Shown: positions 20,304 through 29,115, counted from the stretch's first letter. The stretch is DNA of 64,000 nt from Variovorax ginsengisoli (GCF_006438845.1 NZ_RCZJ01000005.1:1-64000); one strand, 5' to 3'. Notes: generated by a model not told the origin, from the letters alone. Numbers and translations are program-made.

Positions 20304-21269
20304 TCAGTCCACGCGGATGTTCTTCGCCTTGACGATGCGGCTGTAGATGTCGGCGTCGCGGCGCACCATCGCCGTCATCTCGGCCTGTGTCAGGCCCAGT
20401 GGTTCGCTGTTCAGGTCGCGGATGCGTTTGGCCAGGTCCGGGTCTTTGCTGGCCTGGATCATCAGGGCGTTGAGCCGGTTGACGATCGGCGCCGGTGTGG
20501 CGGCCGGTGCCCAGATGCCGTGCCACGACATCATCGTGAGACCCGGCACCACTTCCGACAGCGTGGGCACGTCGGGCATGGCGGGGTGACGCGTCTCGCC
20601 CGAATAGGCCAGCGCCTGTACGCGGCCGCCGCTGATCTGCGGGTAGCCGGTCGCGATGGGTTCCATCAGCGTGTCGACCTGGCCGCCGATGAGGTCGGCC
20701 ACCGGGCTGGCGCGGTAGGGCACGTGCAGCATCTCGGTCTTGGTCTCGTCCTTGAGCCACTCGACGATCAGGTGCGACGGGCTGCCGGCGCCGTACGACG
20801 CATGCGAAATGGTGCCCGGCTTGGCCTTCGCGGCGGCGATCAGCTCCTTGACGGATTTGTTGGGCGAGTTCGCCGGGGCGATCAGCACCAGGCCCTGGCG
20901 CATGGTGGTCGCCACGGGCACGAAGTCCTTTTGCGGATCGTAGGGCAGCTTGCCGTAGATGTACGGGTTGATGGTGAACCCGGTCGAGAGGTTGTAGAGG
21001 AAGGTGTAGCCATCGGCCGGCGCCTTGGCCACGGTGTCGGCGGCGAGATTGCCTGCCGTGCCGGGCTTGTTGTCGATCAGCACGGGCACGCCGAGCTGCT
21101 TCGACGCGTAGTCGCCGTACAGCCGAGCGAAGATGTCCGGCGGCGTGCCCGGCGCGAAGCCGACCACGATGCGGATCGGCTTGCTGGGCCAGGCCGCGGG
21201 CTGTGCCGCAACCAGGCTGCATGCTGCGCCCAGGCAGAGGGCCGTCAACCATTGAATTCTCGAACGCAT
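20304..21269 (-). CDS. Bug (TctC-like) solute-binding protein, distal gene of the dioxygenase operon
   Basis: 321 residues. The signal peptide ends near SLVAAQ. Family segments are IRIVVGFAPGTPPDIFARL, IDNKPGTAGNLAADTVAK and LHVPYRASPVADLIGGQVD. It is the last gene of the minus-strand run CoA transferase, dioxygenase, lyase, Bug, Bug, 84 bases after the previous stop. Two different Bug proteins in one operon suggest two ligands, or one for uptake and one for sensing. No membrane components are encoded nearby. Confidence 0.9.
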   Translation of the reverse strand: MRSRIQWLTALCLGAACSLVAAQPAAWPSKPIRIVVGFAPGTPPDIFARLYGDYASKQLGVPVLIDNKPGTAGNLAADTVAKAPADGYTFLYNLSTGFTINPYIYGKLPYDPQKDFVPVATTMRQGLVLIAPANSPNKSVKELIAAAKAKPGTISHASYGAGSPSHLIVEWLKDETKTEMLHVPYRASPVADLIGGQVDTLMEPIATGYPQISGGRVQALAYSGETRHPAMPDVPTLSEVVPGLTMMSWHGIWAPAATPAPIVNRLNALMIQASKDPDLAKRIRDLNSEPLGLTQAEMTAMVRRDADIYSRIVKAKNIRVD

Positions 21270-21353
21270 GTCTGTCTCCTTATGGCGGGCGCTCGCCCGC
21301 TCGTTTGTTGAAAAATCGCGCTGCTGTGGTGCGTGGGGTGGCGGCCGGCCTCC

Positions 21354-22316
21354 TCAGTCGATCTGTGCGCCGGAGCGCTGGACGGCTTCGCCCCACTTGG
21401 CGACCTCGGCCTTGCCGAAGGCATCGAGCTCGGCGGCGTTCATGGCGTTGCCTTCGATGCCTTGCAGCGACAGCTTCTCGCGCACCTCGGGCTGCGCCAG
21501 CACCAGGCGCGTGGCCTCGCGCAGGCGGTCGCGCTGGTCGGCCGGCATCGTCGCCGGCGCGTACAGCATGAACCACGCGACGAGGTCGAAGTCGGGCACG
21601 CCTTGCTCCATCAACGTGGGCACGTCGGGTGCCGCGGCACTGCGCTTGGCGCTGGACGCCCCGAGCGCACGCAGCCGGCCCGCGCGCACCTGCGGCAGCA
21701 CGGCAGCCGGGTGATAGAACATGAACTGCACGTTGCCGGCGACCAATTCGGTCATGGCCTGCGCCCCGTCGCGATAGGGAACGTGGACGAACTTCTTGCC
21801 GAGCCGAACGTTGAGCAGCTCGCCGGCCAGGTGCCCCGAGGTGCCGTTGCCGGCCGACGCAAAGTTGACCGCGCCGTCGGCGGCCTGCCGCAAGTCGGCC
21901 ACGCTTTTCCAGGGCGATGCGCTGGGCACCACCAGCAAGGTCGGCGTGGCGCCGATGAAGCCCAGCGGCGCGAAGTCGCGCAGCGGCTGGTAGCTCAGGC
22001 GCTTGTAGAGCGTGGGGTTGATCGCGTGGGTGCCGACGGTGCCCAGCAGCAGCGTCTGGCCGTCGGTGCCCGACTTGGCGACCTGCTCGCTGCCGATCGC
22101 GCCCCCTGCGCCCGGCTTGTTCTCGACGATCACGGCCTGGCCGAGCTGACGACCGAGCGCGTCGGCCATGATGCGCCCGACGATGTCGGTCGACGTGCCC
22201 GCGCCGAACGGCACGACCAGCTTCAGCGGCCGCGACGACGGCGCCTGCGCGAGGGCCGCACCGGCGGCCAGCAGCGTGCTCGCGAGCAGCACGCGGCGCG
22301 TGAGGCGCCGCGTCAT
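21354..22316 (-). CDS. Bug (TctC-like) solute-binding protein
   Basis: 320 residues. The N-terminus MTRRLTRRVLLASTLLAAG has paired arginines and ends in a Sec-like cleavage site ALAQA; export by Tat is possible but not certain. The binding-protein signature is KLVVPFGAGTSTDIVGR, followed by VENKPGAGGAIGSEQ. Its ATG overlaps the stop of the citryl-CoA-lyase-like gene (ATGA), so translation is coupled to that enzyme. This ties the ligand to the pathway of the operon. Confidence 0.91.
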   Translation of the reverse strand: MTRRLTRRVLLASTLLAAGAALAQAPSSRPLKLVVPFGAGTSTDIVGRIMADALGRQLGQAVIVENKPGAGGAIGSEQVAKSGTDGQTLLLGTVGTHAINPTLYKRLSYQPLRDFAPLGFIGATPTLLVVPSASPWKSVADLRQAADGAVNFASAGNGTSGHLAGELLNVRLGKKFVHVPYRDGAQAMTELVAGNVQFMFYHPAAVLPQVRAGRLRALGASSAKRSAAAPDVPTLMEQGVPDFDLVAWFMLYAPATMPADQRDRLREATRLVLAQPEVREKLSLQGIEGNAMNAAELDAFGKAEVAKWGEAVQRSGAQID

Positions 22317-23119
22317 GACGAGGCTCCGAAACCGGCGGGCACTTGGCCTTCGTACTGCACGTCGCGCGTGGCCTGGTACGACAGCGCGAAGCCGCTGGGC
22401 ATCTCGGCCTCCTCGGCCAAATGCGCGATCAGCCCCGCGGTGCGCGCCAAGATCGGCACGCCGCGCAGCGATGCCACCGGAAAGCCCACGCCCAGCAGCA
22501 CGGCCGGGATGGCGGCCGACACGTTCAGCCGCAGTTCCTTGCCGACGATGCCGGGGATCACGCGCTCGATGGCTTGCGCGATGCGCACGAAGCGCAGGTC
22601 GGCGCCGGCCTCGGTGGCGACGGCGATGAGCCGGTCGACGCGCGGGTCGTTGCTCTTGTGCAGCGGATGGCCGTAGCCGGGGATGGAGCGGCGCTCGGCT
22701 TTCAGCGTGCGGATGACGTCCGCGGCCACGTCGTCGAGCGCCTCGCCCGCGTCGATGCGGTCCGCGACATCGGTGAAGAGCCGGCCCGCGGTTTCCGAAG
22801 CGCCCAGGATCACCGAGCCGCAGCCCAGGATGCCCGCCGCCACCGCGCCCTGCAGCGCATCGGGCGCGGCGGCGTAGGTCATGCGGCTGGCCTGCACGCT
22901 CGGCACCAGGCCGTGCTCGGCGATGGCGACCAGCGTGGCGTTGAGCACCGCGCTGCAGGCGGCGTTGGGACGCTTGCCGGTGAGCAGCAGAAAGAAGTAG
23001 TCGCCGAAGCTGACGTGGCCGATCAGGTCGTTGCAGAGGTCTTCGCCGCGCACGACGATGGTGTGCTCGTTCGACGTGCAGATGGCGGTGCGCGGGACGG
23101 TGGATTTGCCGATTTTCAT
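22313..23119 (-). CDS. Citryl-CoA lyase-like protein (citrate synthase superfamily)
   Basis: 268 residues, short for a citrate synthase and typical of the citryl-CoA-lyase-like group. It begins MKIGKSTVPRTAICTSNEHT. The substrate loop SIPGYGHPLHKSNDPRV keeps the His missing from the paralogue at 3-509. The C-terminal RTAGLIAHLAEEAEMPSG is shared. The upstream in-frame extension overlaps the dioxygenase and lacks family similarity. Coupled by ATGA to the next Bug gene. Together with the CoA transferase upstream it could split or build a carboxylated CoA ester derived from ring cleavage; this is an inference. Confidence 0.88.
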   Translation of the reverse strand: MKIGKSTVPRTAICTSNEHTIVVRGEDLCNDLIGHVSFGDYFFLLLTGKRPNAACSAVLNATLVAIAEHGLVPSVQASRMTYAAAPDALQGAVAAGILGCGSVILGASETAGRLFTDVADRIDAGEALDDVAADVIRTLKAERRSIPGYGHPLHKSNDPRVDRLIAVATEAGADLRFVRIAQAIERVIPGIVGKELRLNVSAAIPAVLLGVGFPVASLRGVPILARTAGLIAHLAEEAEMPSGFALSYQATRDVQYEGQVPAGFGASS

Positions 23120-23133
23120 GATGTCGTGCGCGC

Positions 23134-24042
23134 TCAGGCGGCCGTGGGTTGCAGGTGGAAGTCGTAGTGCGCGGACCAGTAGGGCGTGTCCAGCGTGCGG
23201 CCGTCGGGCGCCTGGCCTGCAGGGTGCGACTCGAAGTCGACGATCAGGCTGGGCCGCACGCCGAACACCGCGTCGGAGTCGATGTACGGGCTGCCCGCGA
23301 CGAAGAGGTGCGTGGTCACCGGCACGTGCGCCGGGGCCGACACCATCATGTGGATATGACCGGGCCGGTTCGGGTGGCGGCCCATGCCGTCGAGCATGCG
23401 GCCGACCGGGCCGTCGACCGGCACCGGGTAGTACGAGGGCCGGATCGACCAGAACCAGTAGCGGCCTTCGGCGTCGGTGCGGATGCGTGCGCGTGCGGCC
23501 ATGCCGGCGCCGTCGACCTGCATGTCGTACACGCCTTCGCCGTCGCCCGACCAGATGTCGAGCAGGGCGCCGGCGACCGGCTGGCCGCGCGTGTCGGTGA
23601 CGCGGCCGCTGTAGAAGGTGGGCTCGCCGGGCGTGCCCTGGGCGATGTCGGCGCCGCAGGGCATCTCCGGCGCGCCGGCCCAGTAGTAGGGGCCTTGCAC
23701 GGTGGCCTCGGTGGTCGGCGTCACGGGCAGGTCGCCGGTGGCGCCTGCTTGCTTCGCGTCGCGTGCCGCGCGCAGCTGGTCGAGCATCACGACCATCATC
23801 GAGGCGCCGAGCGTGTCCGACAGCAGGATGAACTCCTGGCGCTTGTCGTCGCAGGCCTTGCCGGTGGCGGTGAGGAACTCGATGCCGCGCATCCACTCGT
23901 CGGGCTTCAGGTCGACCTCGCGGACGAAGGCGTGCAGGTGCGTGATGAGCGACGTCATGATCTGCGCGAAGCGCGGGTCGGTGGCGCCTTCGAGCCGCTG
24001 CAGCGCAGCCTGGGTGAGCTCGTTTTCGTTCGAGGGGGTCAT
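23134..24042 (-). CDS. Intradiol ring-cleavage dioxygenase (hydroxyquinol/catechol 1,2-dioxygenase-like)
   Basis: 302 residues. The N-terminal helical dimerisation domain spans about 20-95, followed by the catalytic beta domain. The Fe(III) ligands expected for the family are present: Tyr172 in GEGVYDMQ, a Tyr at 204 or 205 in RPSYYPVP, and His229/His231 in RPGHIHMM. It would cleave a catechol-type ring between its hydroxyls to a cis,cis-muconate-type acid. GGAGA lies before the ATG at 24042. It sits between the CoA transferase and the citryl-CoA-lyase-like gene with short gaps, so one transcript is likely. Ring substituents accepted are unknown. Confidence 0.9.
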   Translation of the reverse strand: MTPSNENELTQAALQRLEGATDPRFAQIMTSLITHLHAFVREVDLKPDEWMRGIEFLTATGKACDDKRQEFILLSDTLGASMMVVMLDQLRAARDAKQAGATGDLPVTPTTEATVQGPYYWAGAPEMPCGADIAQGTPGEPTFYSGRVTDTRGQPVAGALLDIWSGDGEGVYDMQVDGAGMAARARIRTDAEGRYWFWSIRPSYYPVPVDGPVGRMLDGMGRHPNRPGHIHMMVSAPAHVPVTTHLFVAGSPYIDSDAVFGVRPSLIVDFESHPAGQAPDGRTLDTPYWSAHYDFHLQPTAA

Positions 24043-24077
24043 GGGGCTTGTCTCCGTATTTTTTTGGGGGATGCGTC

Positions 24078-25226
24078 TCAGGCCTGGCGCAAACGCCGCC
24101 GCAGCGGCTCGACGATGGCGTCGTTGTCGGCGCCGAGCGTGGGCGGTGCCGTGACTTCGAGCGGGCGTTCGCCGTCGAAGCTCACGGGCGAGCGGATGGT
24201 GCGCCATTCGCCGCCTTCGGGGTGCGGGGCGCTCACCTCTAGCTGGAGGTGCCGCGCCTGCGGGTCTTCCATCGCTTCGCGCGTGTCGTACATCGGCGCG
24301 TGCGGCACGTCTTCGGATTCGAGCCGCGCGCACCAGTCGGCGCGGGTGCGCGCGCGGAACAGCCCGTCGAGCAGCGCGATCATCTCGGTCTGGTGCGCGA
24401 TGCGGCCTTCGCGGTTGGAAAAGCGCGGGTCCTGGAACAGGTCGGGTCGCTCGATGGCGTTGGCGAGGCCCTGCCAGAACTTCTCGGGCGACGACATGTG
24501 CAATGCGATCCACAGGCCGTCGGCGCACTCGAGCACGTACGACTGCGAGACGCTGGGCCGGCTGAAGGGGCCCATGATCTCGTTCTCGGAGAAGTAGTGC
24601 GTGAAGGCGTCGAGGTTGAAGTGGCACATGGCCTCGAGCATCGACACCTCGACCGTGCGGCCGACGCCGGTGCGGCCACGCTCCACCAGCGCGCCCATCA
24701 CGCCGTAGGCCGCATAGAAGCCTGTCATCGCGTCGGCCACCGCCGGGCCGACCACGCGCGGATTCGCCGGGTTGACCAGCAGCTTGAGGAAAGCGCTCGC
24801 GGCCTGGGCCACCGTGTCGTAGGCGGGGCGACCAGCGGCCGGGCCGGTCTGGCCGAAGCCGCTGATGGCGCAGTAGACGAGCCGTGGGTTGAGCTCGCGC
24901 AGGCGCGCCGCGCCGGCACCCAGCCGCTCGGCCGCACCGGGTCGGAAGTTCTGGATGTAGACGTCCGAGTCCTTCACCAGCTCGTCGAACACCGCCGCGT
25001 CGTCCGGCAGCTTCGGGTTGAGCGTGATGCTGCGCTTGTTGCGGTTGTAGGTCTGGAAGTGCGGGCTGTAGAGGCCGCCTCGAAAGGCCCGAAACGGGTC
25101 ACCGCTGCCGGGCTGCTCGACCTTGATCACCTCGGCACCGAGGTCGGCGAGGAACATGCCGGCGGCCGGGCCGGTGATGAACGTGCCTTGTTCCAGCACC
25201 TTGATGCCGCTGAGGACTTTTTGCAA
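24078..25226 (-). CDS. CaiB/BaiF family (type III) CoA transferase, TTG start
   Basis: 382 residues. The start is TTG at 25226, preceded by GGAGAC at good spacing; no ATG fits. The N-terminal segment LSGIKVLEQGTFITGPAAGM and VEQPGSGDPFRAF are typical of the family, and the catalytic Asp is in GPAVADAMTGFYAAYG. It transfers CoA between an acyl-CoA donor and a carboxylate. It is the first gene of the minus-strand operon and divergent from the LysR regulator. Its likely role is to activate an acid derived from the dioxygenase reaction, which is inferred from context. Confidence 0.92.
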   Translation of the reverse strand: MQKVLSGIKVLEQGTFITGPAAGMFLADLGAEVIKVEQPGSGDPFRAFRGGLYSPHFQTYNRNKRSITLNPKLPDDAAVFDELVKDSDVYIQNFRPGAAERLGAGAARLRELNPRLVYCAISGFGQTGPAAGRPAYDTVAQAASAFLKLLVNPANPRVVGPAVADAMTGFYAAYGVMGALVERGRTGVGRTVEVSMLEAMCHFNLDAFTHYFSENEIMGPFSRPSVSQSYVLECADGLWIALHMSSPEKFWQGLANAIERPDLFQDPRFSNREGRIAHQTEMIALLDGLFRARTRADWCARLESEDVPHAPMYDTREAMEDPQARHLQLEVSAPHPEGGEWRTIRSPVSFDGERPLEVTAPPTLGADNDAIVEPLRRRLRQA

Positions 25227-25323
25227 TGCGTTGTCTCCTGTGTCCGTTCGCTTTTCGTGGGGCTGGCTGCGGACTCTAGGGAAGCCGGGCGGTTTTTCAC
25301 AATGATGGTTTTTCATGGATACC

Positions 25324-25338
25324 ATCGATGGCATCGAT
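25324..25338. promoter_or_regulatory. Candidate LysR-type operator
   Basis: ATCGATGGCATCGAT is a dyad with perfect ATCGAT arms and contains T-N11-A, the core of LysR-type binding sites. It lies in the 147-base gap between the divergent CoA-transferase operon and the LysR gene, 36 bases before the LysR ATG. A second short palindrome, CCATCGATGG (25322-25331), overlaps it. Confidence 0.5.
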
Positions 25339-25373
25339 CGTGGCCTCCAGCGCCATGGCTTCCGGAAACACCC

Positions 25374-26285
25374 ATGGAACTGCGCCACCTGCGCTACTTC
25401 AGCACCCTGGCGGGCTCGCTCAACTTCACGCGCGCGGCAGAGCGGCTGCACGTCACGCAGTCGACCCTTTCGCACCAGATCAAGCAACTTGAGGACGAGC
25501 TCGGCACGCAGCTTTTCGACCGAAGCGGCAAGCGCGTAGCGCTGACCGAAGCGGGCGAGGCCTTTCTGCACCACGCCACGCGGGCACTGCAGGAGATCGA
25601 CCGCGGCCTGGGCGCGCTGCGCGACAACCCGCAGGAGACGGCCGGCGAACTGCGCATCGGCTCCACGCCGACCTTCAACCTCGGCTTCATCCCCGACTGC
25701 ATCGCCGCCTTCCAGCCGCGCTACCCCGGCGTGCGCGTGGTGGTGGAAGAGCTGGCCGCCGACCTGATCGCGCAGCGGCTGCAGGAAGGCACGCTCGACC
25801 TGGGCATCGCCTACCGGCCGGCCACGCCCGGCCCGCTGCAGTTCGAGCCGCTCTACAACGAGGAGATGGTGCTGGTGGTGGCGCAAGGCCATCCGCTGGC
25901 GCGCCGCAAGCGGGTGCGCATGGTCGAGCTGCACCGCCTGCCGATGGTGCTGCTGCCCGCGAGCTTCGCCACGCGCCAGATGCTCGACGAGTGCTTCCGC
26001 TCCTGTGGCGCGGAGCCGCAGGTGGTGGCCGAGATCAACGCGCTCGCGCCCATCATGGGCCTGGTCGCCAAGACGCGGCTGGCCGCCATCGTCGCTGCCA
26101 ACGCCGTGCTGCCGCATTCGGGATTGGCGATCGTGCGCCTGGAGAGCCCGACGCCGGTGCGCACGCCGGGCATGCTGTGGTCGCCGCCGGCGCGCGAGTC
26201 CGCGGCCACGCGTGCCTTCTCGGCCATCGTGCGCAAGGTGGCGTTCCGCACCAGCCTGCTGGAGCGCAAGGACGCGAAGGTCTGA
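25374..26285 (+). CDS. LysR-family transcriptional regulator
   Basis: 303 residues. The N-terminal winged helix begins MELRHLRYFSTLAGSLNFTR, with recognition region LHVTQSTLSHQIKQLEDELG. The C-terminal co-inducer domain starts near 90 (GELRIGSTPTFN) and is of the CynR/CbbR-like kind. It is divergent from the CoA-transferase/dioxygenase operon, the usual arrangement for a LysR activator and its target. The effector is probably a pathway intermediate. The ATG at 25374 is the one that starts the standard MELRHLRYF sequence. Confidence 0.92.
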   Translation: MELRHLRYFSTLAGSLNFTRAAERLHVTQSTLSHQIKQLEDELGTQLFDRSGKRVALTEAGEAFLHHATRALQEIDRGLGALRDNPQETAGELRIGSTPTFNLGFIPDCIAAFQPRYPGVRVVVEELAADLIAQRLQEGTLDLGIAYRPATPGPLQFEPLYNEEMVLVVAQGHPLARRKRVRMVELHRLPMVLLPASFATRQMLDECFRSCGAEPQVVAEINALAPIMGLVAKTRLAAIVAANAVLPHSGLAIVRLESPTPVRTPGMLWSPPARESAATRAFSAIVRKVAFRTSLLERKDAKV

Positions 26286-26303
26286 CGGGCGAAGGGTGGC
26301 CGC

Positions 26304-26327
26304 ATTTGCAACGCCGATGGCGCAAAT
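26304..26327. promoter_or_regulatory. Candidate operator upstream of liuE, matching the liuA site
   Basis: Arms ATTTGC (26304-26309) and GCAAAT (26322-26327) with a 12-base spacer. It shares ATTTGCAAC on the left and TGGCG then CAAATG on the right with the dyad upstream of liuA (9354-9378), whose spacer is one base longer. It lies 103 bases before the liuE ATG. The match suggests common control of liuA and liuE. Confidence 0.6.
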
Positions 26328-26429
26328 GGCGACCTGCCGGCCGACCGCGCGGCGCACATGCCATCGCGAGCTGGCCGACAATCCCGGGACGGTTCCCCCC
26401 TTCCCTCCAAGACACCCGAGACAAACGCC

Positions 26430-27350
26430 ATGAACCTCCCCTCCCGCGTTCAGATCATCGACGTCGGCCCGCGTGACGGCCTGCAGAACGAGAAGCAACC
26501 CGTGCCGGCCGACGTGAAGATCGAGCTGGTGCATCGCCTGCAGGACGCCGGCCTGACCGAGATCGAAGTCACCAGCTTCGTGAGCCCGAAGTGGGTGCCT
26601 CAGATGGCCGACAACGCCGAGGTGATGCACGGCATCCGGCGTAACCCGCGCGTGACCTATTCGGTGCTCACGCCCAACATGAAGGGCTTAGAGGCCGCCG
26701 TCGCTGCGCCGCGCGAGGAGTGGCCCGACGAGATCGTGGTGTTCGGCGCGGCGAGTGAGGCCTTCAGCCAGAAGAACATCAATTGCTCGATCGCGGAAAG
26801 CATCGAGCGCTTCGCGCCGGTGGTGGCCGCAGCGCGCGAGAAGGGCATCCGCGTCCGCGGCGCGATGTCGTGCACCGTCGGCTGCCCGTACGAGGGCGAT
26901 ATCGCGCCGGCCAAGGTGGGCCACCTCGCGCAGCTCATGAAGGGCATCGGCGTGCAGCGCGTCGACGTGGCCGACACCATCGGCGTGGGCACGCCGCGCA
27001 AGGTGCAGGCGGCGCTGGAGGCCACGCGCGCGCACTTCGAGGTCGACGACATCTCGGGCCATTTCCACGACACCTATGGACAGGCCCTGTCCAACACGCT
27101 GGCCGCGCTGGAACTGGGTGTGTGGAATTTCCAGTCGTCCTCCGCCGGCCTCGGCGGCTGCCCTTACGCCAAGGGCGCGACCGGCAACGTGGCGACCGAG
27201 GACGTGGTCTACATGCTGCACGGCATGGGCATCGAGACCGGCATCGATCTCGACGCACTGATCGACGCCGGTGTGTACATCAGCCAGGCGCTCGGCCGTG
27301 AGCCGAGCTCGCGCGTGTCGAAGGCGATCCGCACCAAGCGGGCCGGCTGA
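26430..27350 (+). CDS. liuE: Hydroxymethylglutaryl-CoA lyase
   Basis: 306 residues. It cleaves HMG-CoA to acetoacetate and acetyl-CoA, the last step of leucine degradation. The TIM-barrel begins VQIIDVGPRDGLQNE with the metal-binding Asp and catalytic Arg. VTSFVSPKWVPQMAD follows, then metal ligands in GHFHDTYGQA, and the family signature with active-site Cys in SSSAGLGGCPYAKGATGN. It is separated from liuABCD by a 6-kb catabolic operon on the opposite strand but carries its own upstream dyad like that of liuA. Confidence 0.96.
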   Translation: MNLPSRVQIIDVGPRDGLQNEKQPVPADVKIELVHRLQDAGLTEIEVTSFVSPKWVPQMADNAEVMHGIRRNPRVTYSVLTPNMKGLEAAVAAPREEWPDEIVVFGAASEAFSQKNINCSIAESIERFAPVVAAAREKGIRVRGAMSCTVGCPYEGDIAPAKVGHLAQLMKGIGVQRVDVADTIGVGTPRKVQAALEATRAHFEVDDISGHFHDTYGQALSNTLAALELGVWNFQSSSAGLGGCPYAKGATGNVATEDVVYMLHGMGIETGIDLDALIDAGVYISQALGREPSSRVSKAIRTKRAG

Positions 27351-27378
27351 CCAAGCGCTGTCTCGCGCGGCCCGCGCC

Positions 27379-29115
27379 TCAGTGCCCGAAGGCGCGCAGG
27401 CCCAGCAGCACCACCACCGCGACCGCCAACACCGCGGTGGCGCACTGCCAGAAGCGCACCGGATGCCGTTCGATCAACGGCGGAGAACGCGTCTGCAAAA
27501 ACTCCGGCCCCGGCGCCTTGAGGTCGTGCGCCAGTTCGGACGCCGCCTGCTGGCGCCTCGCCGGGTCCGGGTGCAGCGCCTTCTGCAGCACCGCATCGAC
27601 CCACGCCGGCAGGTCGGGCCGCAGGTGGCGCGCCGGCGTGCAGCGCAGGCGACGGGCGTCGGCGGCCGAGCGCACGCGCGCGGCGTGCAGGCCGTAGGGC
27701 AGTTGCCGCGTGAGCATCTGGTAGGCGATCACCGCCAGCGAGAACACGTCGGAGCGCGCGCTGCCGCCCTGGCCGGTGAAATATTCGGGAGCGGTGTACT
27801 GCAAGGTGCCGGCGATGGCGAAGGCCCCGCGTTCGCGTGCGGTGTCGCTCAGGCCCGCGACGTGCGCCGAGGCGAGGTCGATGATCTTCACCGTGCCGGT
27901 GCGGTCGATCATCACGTTCTCGGGACGCAGGTCCTGGTGCAGCATCTCGCGGCCGTGCAGCGCCTGCAGGCCCTTCGCCAGTTGATCGACGATGCCGCGC
28001 ACGCTGTCGAGCGTCGGGTCGGGGTGGTCGACCATCCATTGCGCCAGCGTCTGGCCCTTGACGTATTCCATCGCGACGTAGAGGTGCGTGCGCACCCGAT
28101 CGACCGGGCTGGCCTTGAGCACGTGCGCGCTGTCGACGCGGCGCGCCACCCATTCCTCGCGCACGAAGCCGTCGAGATAGTCCGGGTCGTCGCGCAGGTC
28201 GACCGAGGGCAGCTTCAGCACCACCTGCTGACCGGTCGCATCGTCCACCGCCAGGTGCACGTGGCTGCGCGCGCTGGCGTGCAGTTCGCGCACGACGGTG
28301 AAGCCCTCGAAGCGGTCGCGCGAGCCCAACGCAGGCGGGATCGCCAGGCCTTGGCGTTGCGGCTGGAGCGCCGACCCGTCACGTGCCGGCAGGGCGTCGA
28401 CGCGCAGCAATTGCACCGTGGCGTCGTCGTCGCTGCCGCGGGCACGCGCGGCCATCGCCAGCTGCTGCGCGGCCGCGTCGAAGTCGTCGCCACACTGCGC
28501 GATCGCGTCGCGCACGGCCGCCGCGTCGAGGTGCGACCAGGCGCCGTCGGTGGCGAGCATGTAGACGTCGCCGACCTCCGCCTCCCAGGTGCGGTAGTCG
28601 ATCTCCACATTCGGGCCCGCGCCCAATGCCCGGCCGAGGTACGACTCGATCGACGACAGGTGCACGCGATGGTCTTCCGTGAGCCGCTCGAGCGCGTGCG
28701 CATGCAGCCGGTAGATGCGCGAGTCGCCCACGTGCAGCAGGTGCAGGTCGCGGCCCTTGAGGATCAGCGCGCTGAAGGTGCAGACGTAGCCGGCGTCCTT
28801 GTCGAAACGCGCGTCGCTGCGCATCGTCTGCGCATGCAGCCACGAGTTGGTGGCGGCCAGCACGCGCTGCGCCGAGCGCCGCACCGACCAGGCGTCGGAG
28901 GTCGCACAGTAGTCGCCCAGAAAGCCGCGCACCGCGGCGGCGCTGGCGATCTGGCTGACACGGCTCGAGCCGATGCCGTCGGCCAGCGCCACGGCGATGC
29001 CCTTGGACGTGCGCAATGCGCCCTCGGGCAGCATCGCGCCGTGAAAGTCCTGGTTGACCGCGTTCGGCTTGGCCAGCGAGTGCTGGCCGAGCGTCACGCG
29101 CGTTGCGGAGGCCAC
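27379..29115 (-). CDS. Fused PP2C-type phosphatase and serine/threonine kinase, membrane anchored
   Basis: 578 residues. Residues about 1-240 form a PP2C phosphatase (VALADGIGSS, LLHVGDSRIYRL, YMLATDGAWSHLD, SDDDATVQLLRVD). About 265-530 form a kinase domain: the glycine loop is degenerate (ELHASARSHVHLAVD), the Lys in VVLKLP is kept, the catalytic loop is LHQDLRPENVMID, and the usual DFG is DLA in KIIDLASAHV. A single helix near 551-572 anchors the C-terminus. It follows nirC by 19 bases at the end of the nir operon. A role in controlling nitrite assimilation is inferred from that position. Kinase activity is uncertain because of the degenerate loop. Confidence 0.88.
   Translation of the reverse strand: MASATRVTLGQHSLAKPNAVNQDFHGAMLPEGALRTSKGIAVALADGIGSSRVSQIASAAAVRGFLGDYCATSDAWSVRRSAQRVLAATNSWLHAQTMRSDARFDKDAGYVCTFSALILKGRDLHLLHVGDSRIYRLHAHALERLTEDHRVHLSSIESYLGRALGAGPNVEIDYRTWEAEVGDVYMLATDGAWSHLDAAAVRDAIAQCGDDFDAAAQQLAMAARARGSDDDATVQLLRVDALPARDGSALQPQRQGLAIPPALGSRDRFEGFTVVRELHASARSHVHLAVDDATGQQVVLKLPSVDLRDDPDYLDGFVREEWVARRVDSAHVLKASPVDRVRTHLYVAMEYVKGQTLAQWMVDHPDPTLDSVRGIVDQLAKGLQALHGREMLHQDLRPENVMIDRTGTVKIIDLASAHVAGLSDTARERGAFAIAGTLQYTAPEYFTGQGGSARSDVFSLAVIAYQMLTRQLPYGLHAARVRSAADARRLRCTPARHLRPDLPAWVDAVLQKALHPDPARRQQAASELAHDLKAPGPEFLQTRSPPLIERHPVRFWQCATAVLAVAVVVLLGLRAFGH

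Noticed and set aside
24249..25373. Long N-terminal extension of the LysR gene
   Set aside because: The extension lies antisense to the CoA transferase and lacks any domain; the family start MELRHLRYF is at 25374.
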